This document shows, one piece after another, positions 1 through 8,460 of a stretch of 51,178 nucleotides of DNA. Position 1 is the first letter of the stretch; each line of letters opens with the position of its first letter. A program made the translations under genes and the position numbers. Source of the DNA: Ilumatobacteraceae bacterium (GTDB lineage Bacteria; Actinomycetota; Acidimicrobiia; Acidimicrobiales; Ilumatobacteraceae); contig JAFMFC010000003.1 of NCBI GenBank assembly GCA_017856375.1, positions 1 to 51,178 of the forward strand, written 5' to 3'. The notes under the pieces are model-generated. The model was not told the DNA's origin. It worked only from the letters and a program-made list of their open reading frames with translations, and did not search any database.

Positions 1-1
1 G

Positions 2-427
2 ACGATTTCTGACGACCATCCCCAGTGGACGGACGACGTCATCGAGTCGACGAGGTGGATTGGAGAGGCATGGGTGCGTGCCTTGGGAGACCTGGGCATG
101 AGGTCATCCGTCTATCGAGATCGACTGCAAACCGATGGGCTGGGGGAGCTCATCTGCTTCGCCTCGCTCGGGCCGGGAGAGGTCATGAACGACAGCGGTG
201 CGAAACTGGTGGGGATCTCCCAGCGCAGAACGCGATCAAGTGCGCGATTTCAATGCACGGTGCTCGTCGAGTGGGACCCGGAACGCCTTCTCGACTTCCT
301 CGCACCGACGATTCGGGCCTCTTTGATCGCTGAGACCACGAACGAATTACGTCGACGAGTTGCACTCGTCGAGCACCGAGTGTCTGACATCGAGTCGGCA
401 TTCGAGCGCGCACTTCTCGCGCGCTGA
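2..427 (+). CDS. Lipoate-protein ligase A family protein, 3' fragment
   Basis: The reading frame is open from the window edge, so the N-terminal part lies upstream. About 141 residues remain. The stretch GAKLVGISQRRTR followed by a FQCTVLV strand resembles the lysine-containing substrate-binding region of the biotin/lipoate A/B ligase family, which attaches lipoate or octanoate to E2 and GcvH proteins. The remaining C-terminal part is helical, with an EXXXXFERALLAR end. An internal ATG at position 74 is unlikely to be the true start because the upstream codons continue the same kind of sequence. The gene ends about 75 nt before the MraZ boxes and is probably transcribed separately from the division cluster. 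The family call rests on one motif; a related acyltransferase is possible. Confidence 0.55.
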   Translation, partial: TISDDHPQWTDDVIESTRWIGEAWVRALGDLGMRSSVYRDRLQTDGLGELICFASLGPGEVMNDSGAKLVGISQRRTRSSARFQCTVLVEWDPERLLDFLAPTIRASLIAETTNELRRRVALVEHRVSDIESAFERALLAR

Positions 428-500
428 ACCTCTACCCACCGAAAGGCCTGATCACCTGAATTGAACGTGCCTGCTCCCGCTTTTGCCCGATGTGAAAAAA

Positions 501-555
501 AAGTGGGGAAAAGTGGGGAAAGATGCTTGAAAGTGGGGGAAAGTGGGGATAACCT
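501..555 (+). promoter_or_regulatory. mraZ promoter overlapped by MraZ-type operator repeats
   Basis: Four copies of AAGTGGGG(A/G)A lie in exact 10-bp register at 501-510, 511-520, 531-540 and 541-550; the middle slot 521-530 is divergent. A -35-like TTGAAA at 527-532 and a -10-like TAACCT at 550-555 are 17 bp apart, so two boxes fill the spacer and two lie just upstream. MraZ proteins are known to bind arrays of (AAA)GTGG(G) boxes upstream of their own operon. The arrangement predicts autoregulation by blocking RNA polymerase. Predicted transcription start is near 562. Confidence 0.8.
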
Positions 556-645
556 GCTCGCCAGCGGGTGGAGCCCCAGGCCTCACCTGCTGGCAGCAAG
601 CGGGTAACGGGCCAGACCTCACAAGGGTTTGGGGATGGAGGGGCA

Positions 646-1062
646 GTGTTTGTAGGGGTGCACGAGCGGCAACTCGACCCAAAGGGTCGAATGGCATTGC
701 CGGCGTCTTTCCGCCCCCGCCTGGAGCCCCGTTGTTACCTCTCAATCGGTCGCGACAAGTGCGTCGATGTCCTGACCGCAGAGGCCTTCGAAGATGTCGC
801 TCGGGATGCCGTCGAAAAGGTGCGCCGTGGCGAGATGGATCGCAACCAACAACGTGCGCTCGCGAGTAACACCTTCGAAGTGATGGTTGATGCGCAAGGT
901 CGCATCAACATCGACGAGAAGCTCCGTGAATATGCCGGACTCACACTCAATTCCAAAGTCGTGGTGAGTGGCTCTTTCGATCGTGTCGAGATCTGGGATC
1001 CAAACCGTCACGAACGAATCAACGAAAGAGGGCTGGCGGATATCGCCGGACCCGCAATTTAG
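646..1062 (+). CDS. mraZ: Transcriptional regulator MraZ
   Basis: This 138-residue protein carries two SpoVT/AbrB-like MraZ repeats, including the family start block VGVHERQLDPKGRMALPASFR and a second DAQGRINIDEKLREYAGL block. MraZ is a ring-shaped DNA-binding regulator of the division and cell-wall operon and opens that operon in most bacteria. I chose the GTG at 646 because the conserved domain begins immediately after it and a GGAGGGG Shine-Dalgarno lies at 637-643. An in-frame ATG at 568 would add a 26-residue tail unlike MraZ. The matching GTGGG boxes upstream support self-control. Length is normal for the family. Confidence 0.93.
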   Translation: MFVGVHERQLDPKGRMALPASFRPRLEPRCYLSIGRDKCVDVLTAEAFEDVARDAVEKVRRGEMDRNQQRALASNTFEVMVDAQGRINIDEKLREYAGLTLNSKVVVSGSFDRVEIWDPNRHERINERGLADIAGPAI

Positions 1063-1095
1063 GGAGAGGGGGCGAGCACGACGTGATCCGGCGCT

Positions 1096-1113
1096 GGGCC
1101 ATCTAGATGGCCC
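1096..1113. repeat. Perfect 18-bp palindrome between mraZ and rsmH
   Basis: GGGCCATCTAGATGGCCC is a perfect palindrome 33 bp after the mraZ stop codon. It could be a dimeric-protein operator or the arm of an RNA hairpin. It has no T-run after it, so a classical intrinsic terminator is unlikely. Function is unknown. Confidence 0.5.
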
Positions 1114-1180
1114 GCTCCGTGGCGATGCAGTTTCCCGATCGACAAGATGGACAGCCCCAACTCCGCCCGCTTCCATCTCG

Positions 1181-1243
1181 TTGATCCGGGGAGACATCCC
1201 GGCAACACCGTTGGTCGGGGAACTGCAGCGCTACGGAAAGCGC
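1181..1243 (+). ncRNA. Candidate structured leader of rsmH (possible mraW RNA motif)
   Basis: The 198-nt gap before rsmH can form CCGGG(1186-1190)/CCCGG(1198-1202) with a 7-nt loop and GCGCT(1228-1232)/AGCGC(1239-1243) with a 6-nt loop. A conserved mraW RNA motif has been described upstream of mraW (rsmH) in Actinobacteria, so position and host fit. I cannot match the published consensus from memory. The identity is an inference; the hairpins are seen directly. Confidence 0.3.
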
Positions 1244-1260
1244 CGAAGTGCGAATTCATC

Positions 1261-2205
1261 ATGAGCACGCTCCGCGAATCCTTTGGTCACGATCCCGTGA
1301 TGGTGGACGAAATTGTCGACACGTTTGCTCCTGTACCGCATGGCGTCGTAGTGGACGCAACCCTCGGGGGAGCGGGACACACCGCAAAGTTGCTTGAGCG
1401 ATACGAGTGGATGACCATCCTCGGAATCGATCGCGACGCCATGGCTATCGAACACGCACGTTCACTTGCCTCTCGGTTCGGTGAGCGATTGATGGTGCAG
1501 CAGGGTGCATTTGATCGAATTCCGGAGTATCTCGCCGCGCGTGGGATTGAGCGAATCTCGGGAGCGCTCTTCGATTTGGGGATTTCGTCGCCGCAAGTGG
1601 ATCTGGCCGAGCGGGGCTTCTCCTACCGCTCGGCCGGTCCGCTTGACATGCGGATGGACACCACTCAGCGCCTGAGCGCGGATGACGTGGTGAATGGTTA
1701 CGACGTTGATCGCCTGTCTGATGTGATTCGCCAGCACTCGGATGAGCGCTTTGCTCGTCGTATTGCCCAAGCGATCGTGGCTGCCCGTCCGATTCGAGAT
1801 ACCGCCGAGTTGGCAGCGGTGGTTGCTGCTGCAATCCCGGCGCCAGCGCGCCGCACGGGTGGCAATCCGGCAAAGCGCACGTTCCAGGCGATTCGCATCG
1901 AAGTGAACAACGAGTTGAACATGCTTCCCGGCGCGTTGGAGGACGCGATCAATGCCACCGCCGTAGGTGGTCGCGTGGCTGTGCTCTCGTATCACTCCGG
2001 CGAGGATCGCATCGTCAAGTCGGTGTTTGCGGCAGCTGAGTCACGCCGGCAAAGCGCCGAAGCGTCACCGTTCCTACATCCTTCATCCGAGCGAACCTTT
2101 GCACGACGGGTGCGTGCGGCCAAGCGGCCTTCAAATGTCGAATTGAATCGCAATCCGCGGGCAGCCTCTGCTCGTCTGCGAGTACTCGAGAGAGTGGGAG
2201 CGTGA
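1261..2205 (+). CDS. rsmH: 16S rRNA (cytosine-1402-N4)-methyltransferase
   Basis: RsmH (MraW) methylates N4 of C1402 in the 16S rRNA decoding centre using S-adenosylmethionine. The 314-residue product shows HDPVMVDEIV at the start, the SAM-binding loop VDATLGGAGHTAKLLE near residues 30-45, a DLGISSPQVD block, and the family ending NPRAASARLRVLERV. The ATG at 1261 places the HxPV motif at residues 10-13, as is usual. Its Shine-Dalgarno is weak, so expression may depend on the structured leader. The stop is followed after 1 nt by the GTG of the FtsL-like gene, so the two are translationally linked. Confidence 0.95.
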   Translation: MSTLRESFGHDPVMVDEIVDTFAPVPHGVVVDATLGGAGHTAKLLERYEWMTILGIDRDAMAIEHARSLASRFGERLMVQQGAFDRIPEYLAARGIERISGALFDLGISSPQVDLAERGFSYRSAGPLDMRMDTTQRLSADDVVNGYDVDRLSDVIRQHSDERFARRIAQAIVAARPIRDTAELAAVVAAAIPAPARRTGGNPAKRTFQAIRIEVNNELNMLPGALEDAINATAVGGRVAVLSYHSGEDRIVKSVFAAAESRRQSAEASPFLHPSSERTFARRVRAAKRPSNVELNRNPRAASARLRVLERVGA

Positions 2206-2206
2206 C

Positions 2207-2695
2207 GTGGCGCTCGTGATGCCGGTTCAGTCGCCCACGCGTCACGTTGCTCGTCCATCGAGCACATCATCGACAGCGGCGCATGAGCGCCACTTGTCGG
2301 TGGTCCCCGGAATCGCCAATCGCTCGGTGTCACGATTCGCCGCGGCACTCATCGGCATGTTCGTGTTGATCAGCGTGATCATTGGCTTCCAGGCCTTCAT
2401 CGCGCAGCAGCAGTTGACTCTCGATCACGTGTCGAGCGAACTGAGGTTGGCCAAGCGCTATCACGATGAATTGCGGCAGGTGCGTGCCGAGTTGCTTGCA
2501 CCTGACTACCTCCGTGAGCAGGCGATGTTGCAGGGCATGACCCAAGGGCTCGGTTCGCGTTTCGTGGAGATTCCAGAAGATGTCGTTGCTCAGGTGGTGA
2601 TCGCGACGGGCAAGATGGACTCGGCACTGGCCGATCCGTCCTCCACGATGAGTCCACTTGCGCCTCTCGCTCCAATGTTGGGCGGTAACGGGTGA
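2207..2695 (+). CDS. ftsL: FtsL-like divisome membrane protein
   Basis: This 162-residue bitopic protein has a roughly 40-residue cytoplasmic tail, one transmembrane segment at about residues 44-65, and a coiled coil from about 66 to 105. That is the topology of FtsL/septum formation initiator proteins, which join FtsB and FtsQ to activate the FtsW-FtsI synthase. Sequence identity in this family is always low, so the call rests on topology and on the slot between rsmH and ftsI. The C-terminal 40 residues are Ser/Pro/Leu-rich and look disordered. Start GTG 2207 lies 1 nt after the rsmH stop; ATG 2219 is an alternative. It overlaps ftsI by 4 nt. Confidence 0.75.
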   Translation: MALVMPVQSPTRHVARPSSTSSTAAHERHLSVVPGIANRSVSRFAAALIGMFVLISVIIGFQAFIAQQQLTLDHVSSELRLAKRYHDELRQVRAELLAPDYLREQAMLQGMTQGLGSRFVEIPEDVVAQVVIATGKMDSALADPSSTMSPLAPLAPMLGGNG

Positions 2696-4608
2696 GTTCG
2701 ATCGCGCGACGACCGCTGGCTGCGGATCGGATTCGCCGAGCAACTCGGGATGAAGTGCGCGCGATTCGCAAGGCAGGCACGGCTTCACGCAAAGAAATCG
2801 CCGATCGGGCGAAGGATGCGGCCGCGAAGATGACGACCGACTTGAAGGGCGGTCAGATCAAACACCGTCTCGTGGCCTCCTACCTCGTTCTCTCTGCGGT
2901 TTTGCTGGGGTTGTTACTGCGTGTTGGCTACCTGCAGACCGTCGGCTCAAGCAGCTATCGCGAGGCGAGCGTCGAGCAACGCGTGCGAGAGAACACCGTC
3001 AACGCAGAGCGAGGGTCGATCCTCGATCGCAATGGTTTCGAGTTGGCGATCCCAGTGCCGACAAAGACGGTGTTCGCAGATCCACGCCTCGTCGTCGACC
3101 CGCTTGGCACGGCACGAGCGATCGCGGGGATTCTCCAGCTCACCGCTGAAGCCGAAGCTGAACTCGCGTTGCGACTGCAGGATCCCGCGTCGAGTTTCAC
3201 CTTTATCGCTCGCCAGGCAAGTCGCGAAGTGTCTCAGACCATTTTGGCGTTGGAATTGCCGGGCATCGCGGCGTACACGGAGGAGAGTCGCTCGATCACG
3301 AGCGACAACCTGCGTGCGCTGGTCGGTCGCACCGATCCAGACGGCATTGGAATTGCGGGATTGGAGATGCAGTTCGACGACCTGTTGCAGGGAGTCGACG
3401 GCAAGAGCGTGCGGGAAGTGAATGCAAAGGGTCAGTCGATTGCAACCGCCTCCGATCGAAGTGAAGCGGCGATCCCCGGTGCCGACCTGATCACCACGAT
3501 CGATCGCAACATCCAGTTCCAGGTCGATGGGATCCTCACGCAGCAGGTTGCTCGAGTAAATGCGCTGAGCGGTACCGCGGTCGTGATGGATTCGAAGACG
3601 GGTGAGATCTTCGCCATGTCGACAATTCGTCGTAACGAAGACGGCTCGTACTCTGCCGACTCGGGCAACTTCGCCGCGGTGGAGGCCTATGAGCCCGGAT
3701 CGGTCGCCAAGGTGTTCAGCGTGTCGGCGGCACTGAATGAAAAGCGAGTGGAACCAAACTCGCAGTTTGCAGTCCCCGGCGCGATGACCTTCAACGAGGG
3801 GACGAAGTGGGAATCGACGATCAAGGATGCCTATCCCCATGGTCTTGAGGACATGACCGTGCGCAAGATTCTCGTCGACTCCTCCAACATCGGCACCATT
3901 CAAATCGCGCAAACGATGACTCCTGAGCAACGGTATGAGTACCTGCGTGCATTCGGTTTTGGTAAGCGCACCGACGTCGCGTTTCCCGGAGAGTCGAGGG
4001 GAATTCTCGCTACACCGGACAAGCTGCGTGGCACCGAGAAGTTCACGAGTTCGTACGGCTATGGCTACGCCTCGACCGCACTGCAATTGATCGCCGGCGT
4101 CAACGTGGTTGCCAACGGCGGCACCTATGTGGCGCCTCGTCTGGTGGCAGGGCACATCGATGCGAACGGAATCAACGTTCCCGCTGATCCTTCCGATACG
4201 CACGAGGTGATCAGTCCTGAGACTGCGGCAACGATGCGCTCGCTGATGAGTGACGTGGTGTGTTTTGGAACGGCCAAGTTGGCGAAGGTTCCGGGAATGA
4301 CCGTCGCTGGAAAGACCGGCACCGGATACAAGCGCCAGGAAAATGGCACCTATGTGAAAGACGATGGAAGCCGTGCGTACTTCGCTTCATTCGTCGGCTT
4401 CCTGCCTGCACAGGACCCTCGATTCACTGTTCTCGTCTCGGTGGACGAACCGAATCCCTCCTCGCGTGATCGCTTTGGTGGTACCGCGGCGGCGCCGGTG
4501 TTCTCCAACATCGCTCAGGTTTTGATCAGCGAACTCGACATTCGTCCCGTCAGTGGCGACACCGGATGCCCCGCCAAACGGCCCGCCGAGTTGGGTCCGG
4601 AGCACTGA
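2692..4608 (+). CDS. ftsI: Septal peptidoglycan transpeptidase FtsI (PBP3-type, class B)
   Basis: FtsI cross-links septal peptidoglycan outside the membrane as partner of FtsW. The 638-residue protein has a basic cytoplasmic region (1-58), a membrane anchor at about 60-80, a PBP dimerisation domain starting at RGSILDRNG (107-115), and a transpeptidase domain. The active-site motifs are intact: SVAK with nucleophile Ser337 and Lys340, SSN at 397-399, and KTGTG at 541-545. The basic tail is longer than in many FtsI proteins. The GTG start overlaps the previous stop (GTGA), and the stop TGA shares its A with the murE ATG, so it lies inside a tightly coupled run. Confidence 0.95.
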   Translation: MSSIARRPLAADRIRRATRDEVRAIRKAGTASRKEIADRAKDAAAKMTTDLKGGQIKHRLVASYLVLSAVLLGLLLRVGYLQTVGSSSYREASVEQRVRENTVNAERGSILDRNGFELAIPVPTKTVFADPRLVVDPLGTARAIAGILQLTAEAEAELALRLQDPASSFTFIARQASREVSQTILALELPGIAAYTEESRSITSDNLRALVGRTDPDGIGIAGLEMQFDDLLQGVDGKSVREVNAKGQSIATASDRSEAAIPGADLITTIDRNIQFQVDGILTQQVARVNALSGTAVVMDSKTGEIFAMSTIRRNEDGSYSADSGNFAAVEAYEPGSVAKVFSVSAALNEKRVEPNSQFAVPGAMTFNEGTKWESTIKDAYPHGLEDMTVRKILVDSSNIGTIQIAQTMTPEQRYEYLRAFGFGKRTDVAFPGESRGILATPDKLRGTEKFTSSYGYGYASTALQLIAGVNVVANGGTYVAPRLVAGHIDANGINVPADPSDTHEVISPETAATMRSLMSDVVCFGTAKLAKVPGMTVAGKTGTGYKRQENGTYVKDDGSRAYFASFVGFLPAQDPRFTVLVSVDEPNPSSRDRFGGTAAAPVFSNIAQVLISELDIRPVSGDTGCPAKRPAELGPEH

Positions 4609-6032
4609 TGTCCGCCGTCCTCTCGGCCTTGGTTGCTGATGTGACTCGGCGAAGTGAGGAGAGCTTCGTCGTCCATGGCGACGCGAATGTGTTGCTTGCT
4701 GATGTGACACACGACTCCCGACAAGTACGCAAGTCGTCGATGTTCTGCTGTGTAGTCGGCGAGCGTCAGGACGGCCATGACTTTGCTGCAGAGGCGATTC
4801 AACAGGGAGCCACAGCGTTGCTCGTGCAACGGGTGCTGCCACATGACGTCCCGCAGGTCGTGGTATCCGACGTTCGCTACGCAATGGGACTGTTCGCAGC
4901 CGGTGTACACGGTTGGCCCGCAGATGATCTGACGATGGTGGGGATCACGGGCACCAACGGCAAGACCACCACCGCTCATCTCATCACGGCTCTGCTGCGC
5001 GGAGACGGACTCGAGACCCAAGTGCTCGGCACCATTCAGGGCCCACGCACGACCCCTGAGTCGACCGATTTGCAGCGTCAACTTGCAGATTTTCGCAAGG
5101 CCGGGAGTCGAGTAGTCGTGATGGAGGTCACCTCACACGCCTTGGCGCTCGATCGGGTCGTCGGCGCCAAGTTCGACGTCTCGGTGTTCACGAATCTGTC
5201 GCGAGATCATCTCGATTTTCACGGCACGGAGGAGAAGTACTTCGCGGCCAAAGCCAAGTTGTTTGCTCCGTCGCTTTCCAAGCGTGCGGTGATCAATCGT
5301 GATGATGTTCATGGACGTTTGCTGATCGATTCGGCGGCGATCGAGTGCACCTCGTTTGGTGCGTCTGACGCGAGCGACGTGGTGGTGACCCCCCGCCATC
5401 ACGAGTTCACGTGGCGAGGGAAGCGCGTAAGGGTGCCCCTCGGCGGACGTTTCAACTTGATGAACTCGATCGCTGCCGCGACTACCGCGGTGACGCTCGG
5501 TGTGCAACCCGATTCGGTGGTCAACTCATTGTCGACTGTCACGCCTATTCGCGGCCGATATCAGGTAGTCGATCACCGGAGCGAGCCGCTGGTCGTGGTG
5601 GATTATGCGCACGATGCTCACTCCTTGGAATTGGTGATTTCCGCAACCAGGGAGATGATCGCACCGACGAGCCGTGTGATCGTTGTCTTCGGATGCGGTG
5701 GTGATCGAGATAGGGGTAAGCGGTCGGAGATGGGCCGCATCGCCAGCGAGGGTGCGGATCTCGTTTTCGTGACAAGTGACAACCCACGTTCGGAGTCGCC
5801 AGCGACGATTGCCGCCGAGATCTTGGAAGGCGTTTCCCCGGAGCGCGCCTCGCAGGTGAGAGTCGAGCTTGACAGGCGAGCGGCGATCGGAGCCGCAATT
5901 GCTGCTGCACGTCCCGGTGACGTGGTGATCGTGGCCGGCAAGGGTCATGAGAACACTCAGACCATTGGTGCGAACGTGGTGCCGTTCGACGACATCGAAG
6001 TATCCCGAGAGTTGTTGGGTTCTGGCGCATGA
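4608..6032 (+). CDS. murE: UDP-MurNAc-tripeptide synthetase MurE (meso-DAP type)
   Basis: MurE is the cytoplasmic ligase that adds the third stem residue to UDP-MurNAc-dipeptide using ATP. The 474-residue product has the P-loop GITGTNGKTTT at about 112-122, the Mur carbamoyl-lysine region YFAAKAKLF (211-219), and DNPRSESP at 391-398. DNPR is the signature of enzymes selecting meso-diaminopimelate, so the wall is probably meso-DAP type. I chose the ATG at 4608, which overlaps the ftsI stop, over an in-frame ATG at 4566 inside ftsI. The next gene is mraY with a 4-nt ATGA overlap; the murF usually found between them is absent. Confidence 0.95.
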   Translation: MSAVLSALVADVTRRSEESFVVHGDANVLLADVTHDSRQVRKSSMFCCVVGERQDGHDFAAEAIQQGATALLVQRVLPHDVPQVVVSDVRYAMGLFAAGVHGWPADDLTMVGITGTNGKTTTAHLITALLRGDGLETQVLGTIQGPRTTPESTDLQRQLADFRKAGSRVVVMEVTSHALALDRVVGAKFDVSVFTNLSRDHLDFHGTEEKYFAAKAKLFAPSLSKRAVINRDDVHGRLLIDSAAIECTSFGASDASDVVVTPRHHEFTWRGKRVRVPLGGRFNLMNSIAAATTAVTLGVQPDSVVNSLSTVTPIRGRYQVVDHRSEPLVVVDYAHDAHSLELVISATREMIAPTSRVIVVFGCGGDRDRGKRSEMGRIASEGADLVFVTSDNPRSESPATIAAEILEGVSPERASQVRVELDRRAAIGAAIAAARPGDVVIVAGKGHENTQTIGANVVPFDDIEVSRELLGSGA

Positions 6033-7078
6033 TTGCGGTCTTGATCGCCGGTGCAGTGGGCATGATTGCCTCGCTGGCCGGAACGCGTGCATTGATCGGC
6101 TTCTTCAAGCGTCTGGGGAAAGGCCAACCAATACTTGGAGCCGAAGATCATGGCCCGGTGCATCACATGGCGAAGCAGGGCACGCCGACGATGGGTGGGA
6201 TTGCGATCCTCCTCGCAGGCTTTCTGGGATGGGCCGTCGCCCATGTGCGTGAGGGGCTGCCGTTTTCCGATCAAGCAATCATCATCTGGTTGACCATCGT
6301 CGTGCTCGCCACGATCGGATTCCTCGACGATTATCTGAAGGTTCGGCGTCAACACAACCGTGGGATTTTTTGGAAGAAGAAGGGCTGGATCACCTTCGGT
6401 ATCACTGTTGCGTTGCTTACTTTGCTCGTCACCACCACCGGTGTCGCCGAAACCATTTCGTTCACACGCGCTTCGAGTCCCGGATGGGAGATTCCGTCTT
6501 GGGCCTTCGTTTTGTGGACCTCGCTGATGGTTTGGAGCACGACCAACGCCGTCAATGTCACCGATGGCCTCGATGGACTCGCTGCGGGTTCGGCGTTGTT
6601 TGGCTTCCTTGCTTTCACGATCTTCGCGTACTGGGCGTTTCGTAACCCGCGCATTTACGACATTCTCAATCCGTTGGATCTTGCCGTGCTCTCTGCAGCG
6701 ATGGCAGGCGCGTGCGGCGGCTTTCTCTGGTGGAATGCCGCACCGGCCAAGATCATCATGGGTGACGTAGGCGCGCTTGGAATTGGTGCAGCACTCGGCA
6801 TGTTGGCGGTGACCACCAACACGCACCTGATGCTCGTCATCATCTGCGGAATCAACGTCTTCGAAGCCGGATCTGTCGCGGTGCAAATGGGAGTCTTCAA
6901 GGCGTCTGGTCGCAAGCGGCGTCTACTCAAGATGTCGCCGATCCATCATCACTTCGAGCTGAGTGGCTGGCCGGAGACCACGGTGATCATCCGGTTCTGG
7001 ATCATCTCCGGGATCTGTGTGGCCACTGCCGTCGCGATCTTCATTGCCGACTTCACCCAGCAAGTGCGGTTGCGGTGA
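6029..7078 (+). CDS. mraY: Phospho-MurNAc-pentapeptide translocase MraY
   Basis: MraY transfers phospho-MurNAc-pentapeptide to undecaprenyl phosphate, giving lipid I at the inner face of the membrane. The 349-residue polytopic protein contains KQGTPTMGG, the metal-binding FLDDYLK, the NVTDGLDGLAAG loop, GDVGALGIG and the HHH motif MSPIHHHFEL. These are the catalytic signatures of the family; the usual serine in GDVGS is alanine here. Length is typical. The start ATG overlaps murE by 4 nt and the end overlaps murD by 4 nt, so no gene fits between murE and mraY. Confidence 0.96.
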   Translation: MIAVLIAGAVGMIASLAGTRALIGFFKRLGKGQPILGAEDHGPVHHMAKQGTPTMGGIAILLAGFLGWAVAHVREGLPFSDQAIIIWLTIVVLATIGFLDDYLKVRRQHNRGIFWKKKGWITFGITVALLTLLVTTTGVAETISFTRASSPGWEIPSWAFVLWTSLMVWSTTNAVNVTDGLDGLAAGSALFGFLAFTIFAYWAFRNPRIYDILNPLDLAVLSAAMAGACGGFLWWNAAPAKIIMGDVGALGIGAALGMLAVTTNTHLMLVIICGINVFEAGSVAVQMGVFKASGRKRRLLKMSPIHHHFELSGWPETTVIIRFWIISGICVATAVAIFIADFTQQVRLR

Positions 7079-8460
7079 CGGCACTCGTCTTTGGTCTGGG
7101 TGTCGCAGGCAAGGCGGTGACCCGGGCGCTGATCCAGCGCGGACAGAAACCGCGGATCGCCGACGATCGAGTTACTCCCGACCATCGTAAGTTCGCCGAC
7201 GAACTGGGGTTGTCAGTGGAAGCGATCGGCGAAAACGACCACCGATCATCGGAGGATCGAGTTTCTGCAGCCCTGCACGACATCGATTTGTTGCTGCCCG
7301 CACCTGGTGTGCCCGAGTCGCACGAGGTGATCGTCGAAGCACGACGCCGTGGAATCGAGATTCTCTCCGAGATCGAGTTGGCCTACCGCTGGGAATCCCA
7401 GCGAGCAGGTGGTGCACGACCGATGGTCGGAATCACGGGTACCGATGGCAAGACGACGACGACCTTGATGGCGAGTGCGATCCTTGGCCGCGCGGGTCTC
7501 CGCTGTGCCGCGGTGGGCAACACCGAGACACCACTGATCTCGGCACTGGAAGGGGAGTACGACTGTTTCGCCGTCGAGTGTTCAAGCTTTCGGTTGAACT
7601 TCACCGACACCTTTCGATGTGTTGGGTCGGCATGGCTGAACCTTGCGCCTGATCACTTGGATTGGCACGATGACATGGACTCGTACCGACGTGCCAAGGA
7701 GAAGCTGTGGTCGCATCTGCGAGCCGGCGATGTCGCAGTTGCTCCAACGAGCGATGCCGGAATCCTCGCCGCTGCAATGTCGAGTGCTGGTCGAACGGTG
7801 ACATTCGGACTCGACCGTGGCGACTACCACGCGTTGGATGGCCTCCTGCAGTCACCACACGGCGTCTTGCTCGAACGCACGGCAATGTCGCGTGGACTAC
7901 CTCATGACGTGACGAATGCGCTTGCCGCCACTGCCGTGTGTGTGGAGACCGGATTGGCTCAAATCGTCGACGCAGCCGATGCACTGCGCGAGTTTCGCCA
8001 TGCGCATCACCGCATCGAACTGGTGGCCGAACGTGATGGCATCAAGTGGTTCGACGATTCGAAGGCCACCTCACCCCACGCGGCGGGAGTAGCAATCCGC
8101 TCCTTCGAGAGCGTGGTGCTTATCGCAGGCGGGCGCAACAAGGAACTTGATTTGTCGGCGATGGCCGAGGATGTGTCGCGCATTCGTGCCGTGGTCGTCA
8201 TCGGGGAGTCGGCAGACGACTTGGCAGCTGTCTTTGACGGCAAGGTGCCGGTGCGTCGCGCTGCATCGATGGGTGAGGCAGTGGAACACGCGGCGTCGCT
8301 TGCCAAGTCGGGTGATGTGGTGCTGTTGTCGCCGGGTTGCACGAGTTACGACTGGTATTCGAACTACGGCGAGCGCGGGGACGATTTTCAGCGCAATGTG
8401 AAGAACTTGGTAGGGGGTAGACGACCACTTTCGTGGCTCGTCAGGAAAGGGAGGAAGTAA
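7075..8460 (+). CDS. murD: UDP-MurNAc-L-alanine--D-glutamate ligase MurD
   Basis: MurD adds D-glutamate to UDP-MurNAc-L-Ala in the cytoplasm. The 461-residue product begins with a Rossmann-like ALVFGLGVAGKAV segment that binds the uridine nucleotide, followed by the ATP P-loop GITGTDGKTTTT at residues 119-130. A WFDDSKATSPHAA block lies in the ligase C-terminal domain, and LLSPGCTSYDWYSNYGERGDDF near the end is the typical MurD ending. The GTG start overlaps mraY by 4 nt. The sequence AGGGAGGAAG before its TAA stop serves as the ribosome site for ftsW. Confidence 0.95.
   Translation: MTALVFGLGVAGKAVTRALIQRGQKPRIADDRVTPDHRKFADELGLSVEAIGENDHRSSEDRVSAALHDIDLLLPAPGVPESHEVIVEARRRGIEILSEIELAYRWESQRAGGARPMVGITGTDGKTTTTLMASAILGRAGLRCAAVGNTETPLISALEGEYDCFAVECSSFRLNFTDTFRCVGSAWLNLAPDHLDWHDDMDSYRRAKEKLWSHLRAGDVAVAPTSDAGILAAAMSSAGRTVTFGLDRGDYHALDGLLQSPHGVLLERTAMSRGLPHDVTNALAATAVCVETGLAQIVDAADALREFRHAHHRIELVAERDGIKWFDDSKATSPHAAGVAIRSFESVVLIAGGRNKELDLSAMAEDVSRIRAVVVIGESADDLAAVFDGKVPVRRAASMGEAVEHAASLAKSGDVVLLSPGCTSYDWYSNYGERGDDFQRNVKNLVGGRRPLSWLVRKGRK

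Noticed and set aside
568-645. In-frame upstream extension of MraZ from ATG 568
   Set aside because: The extra 26 residues are unlike MraZ, whereas GTG 646 has a good ribosome site and begins the conserved domain.
2947-4203. A 418-codon open frame on the minus strand opposite ftsI
   Set aside because: It lies wholly inside ftsI and its translation has no recognisable motifs; it is an antisense shadow of codon bias.
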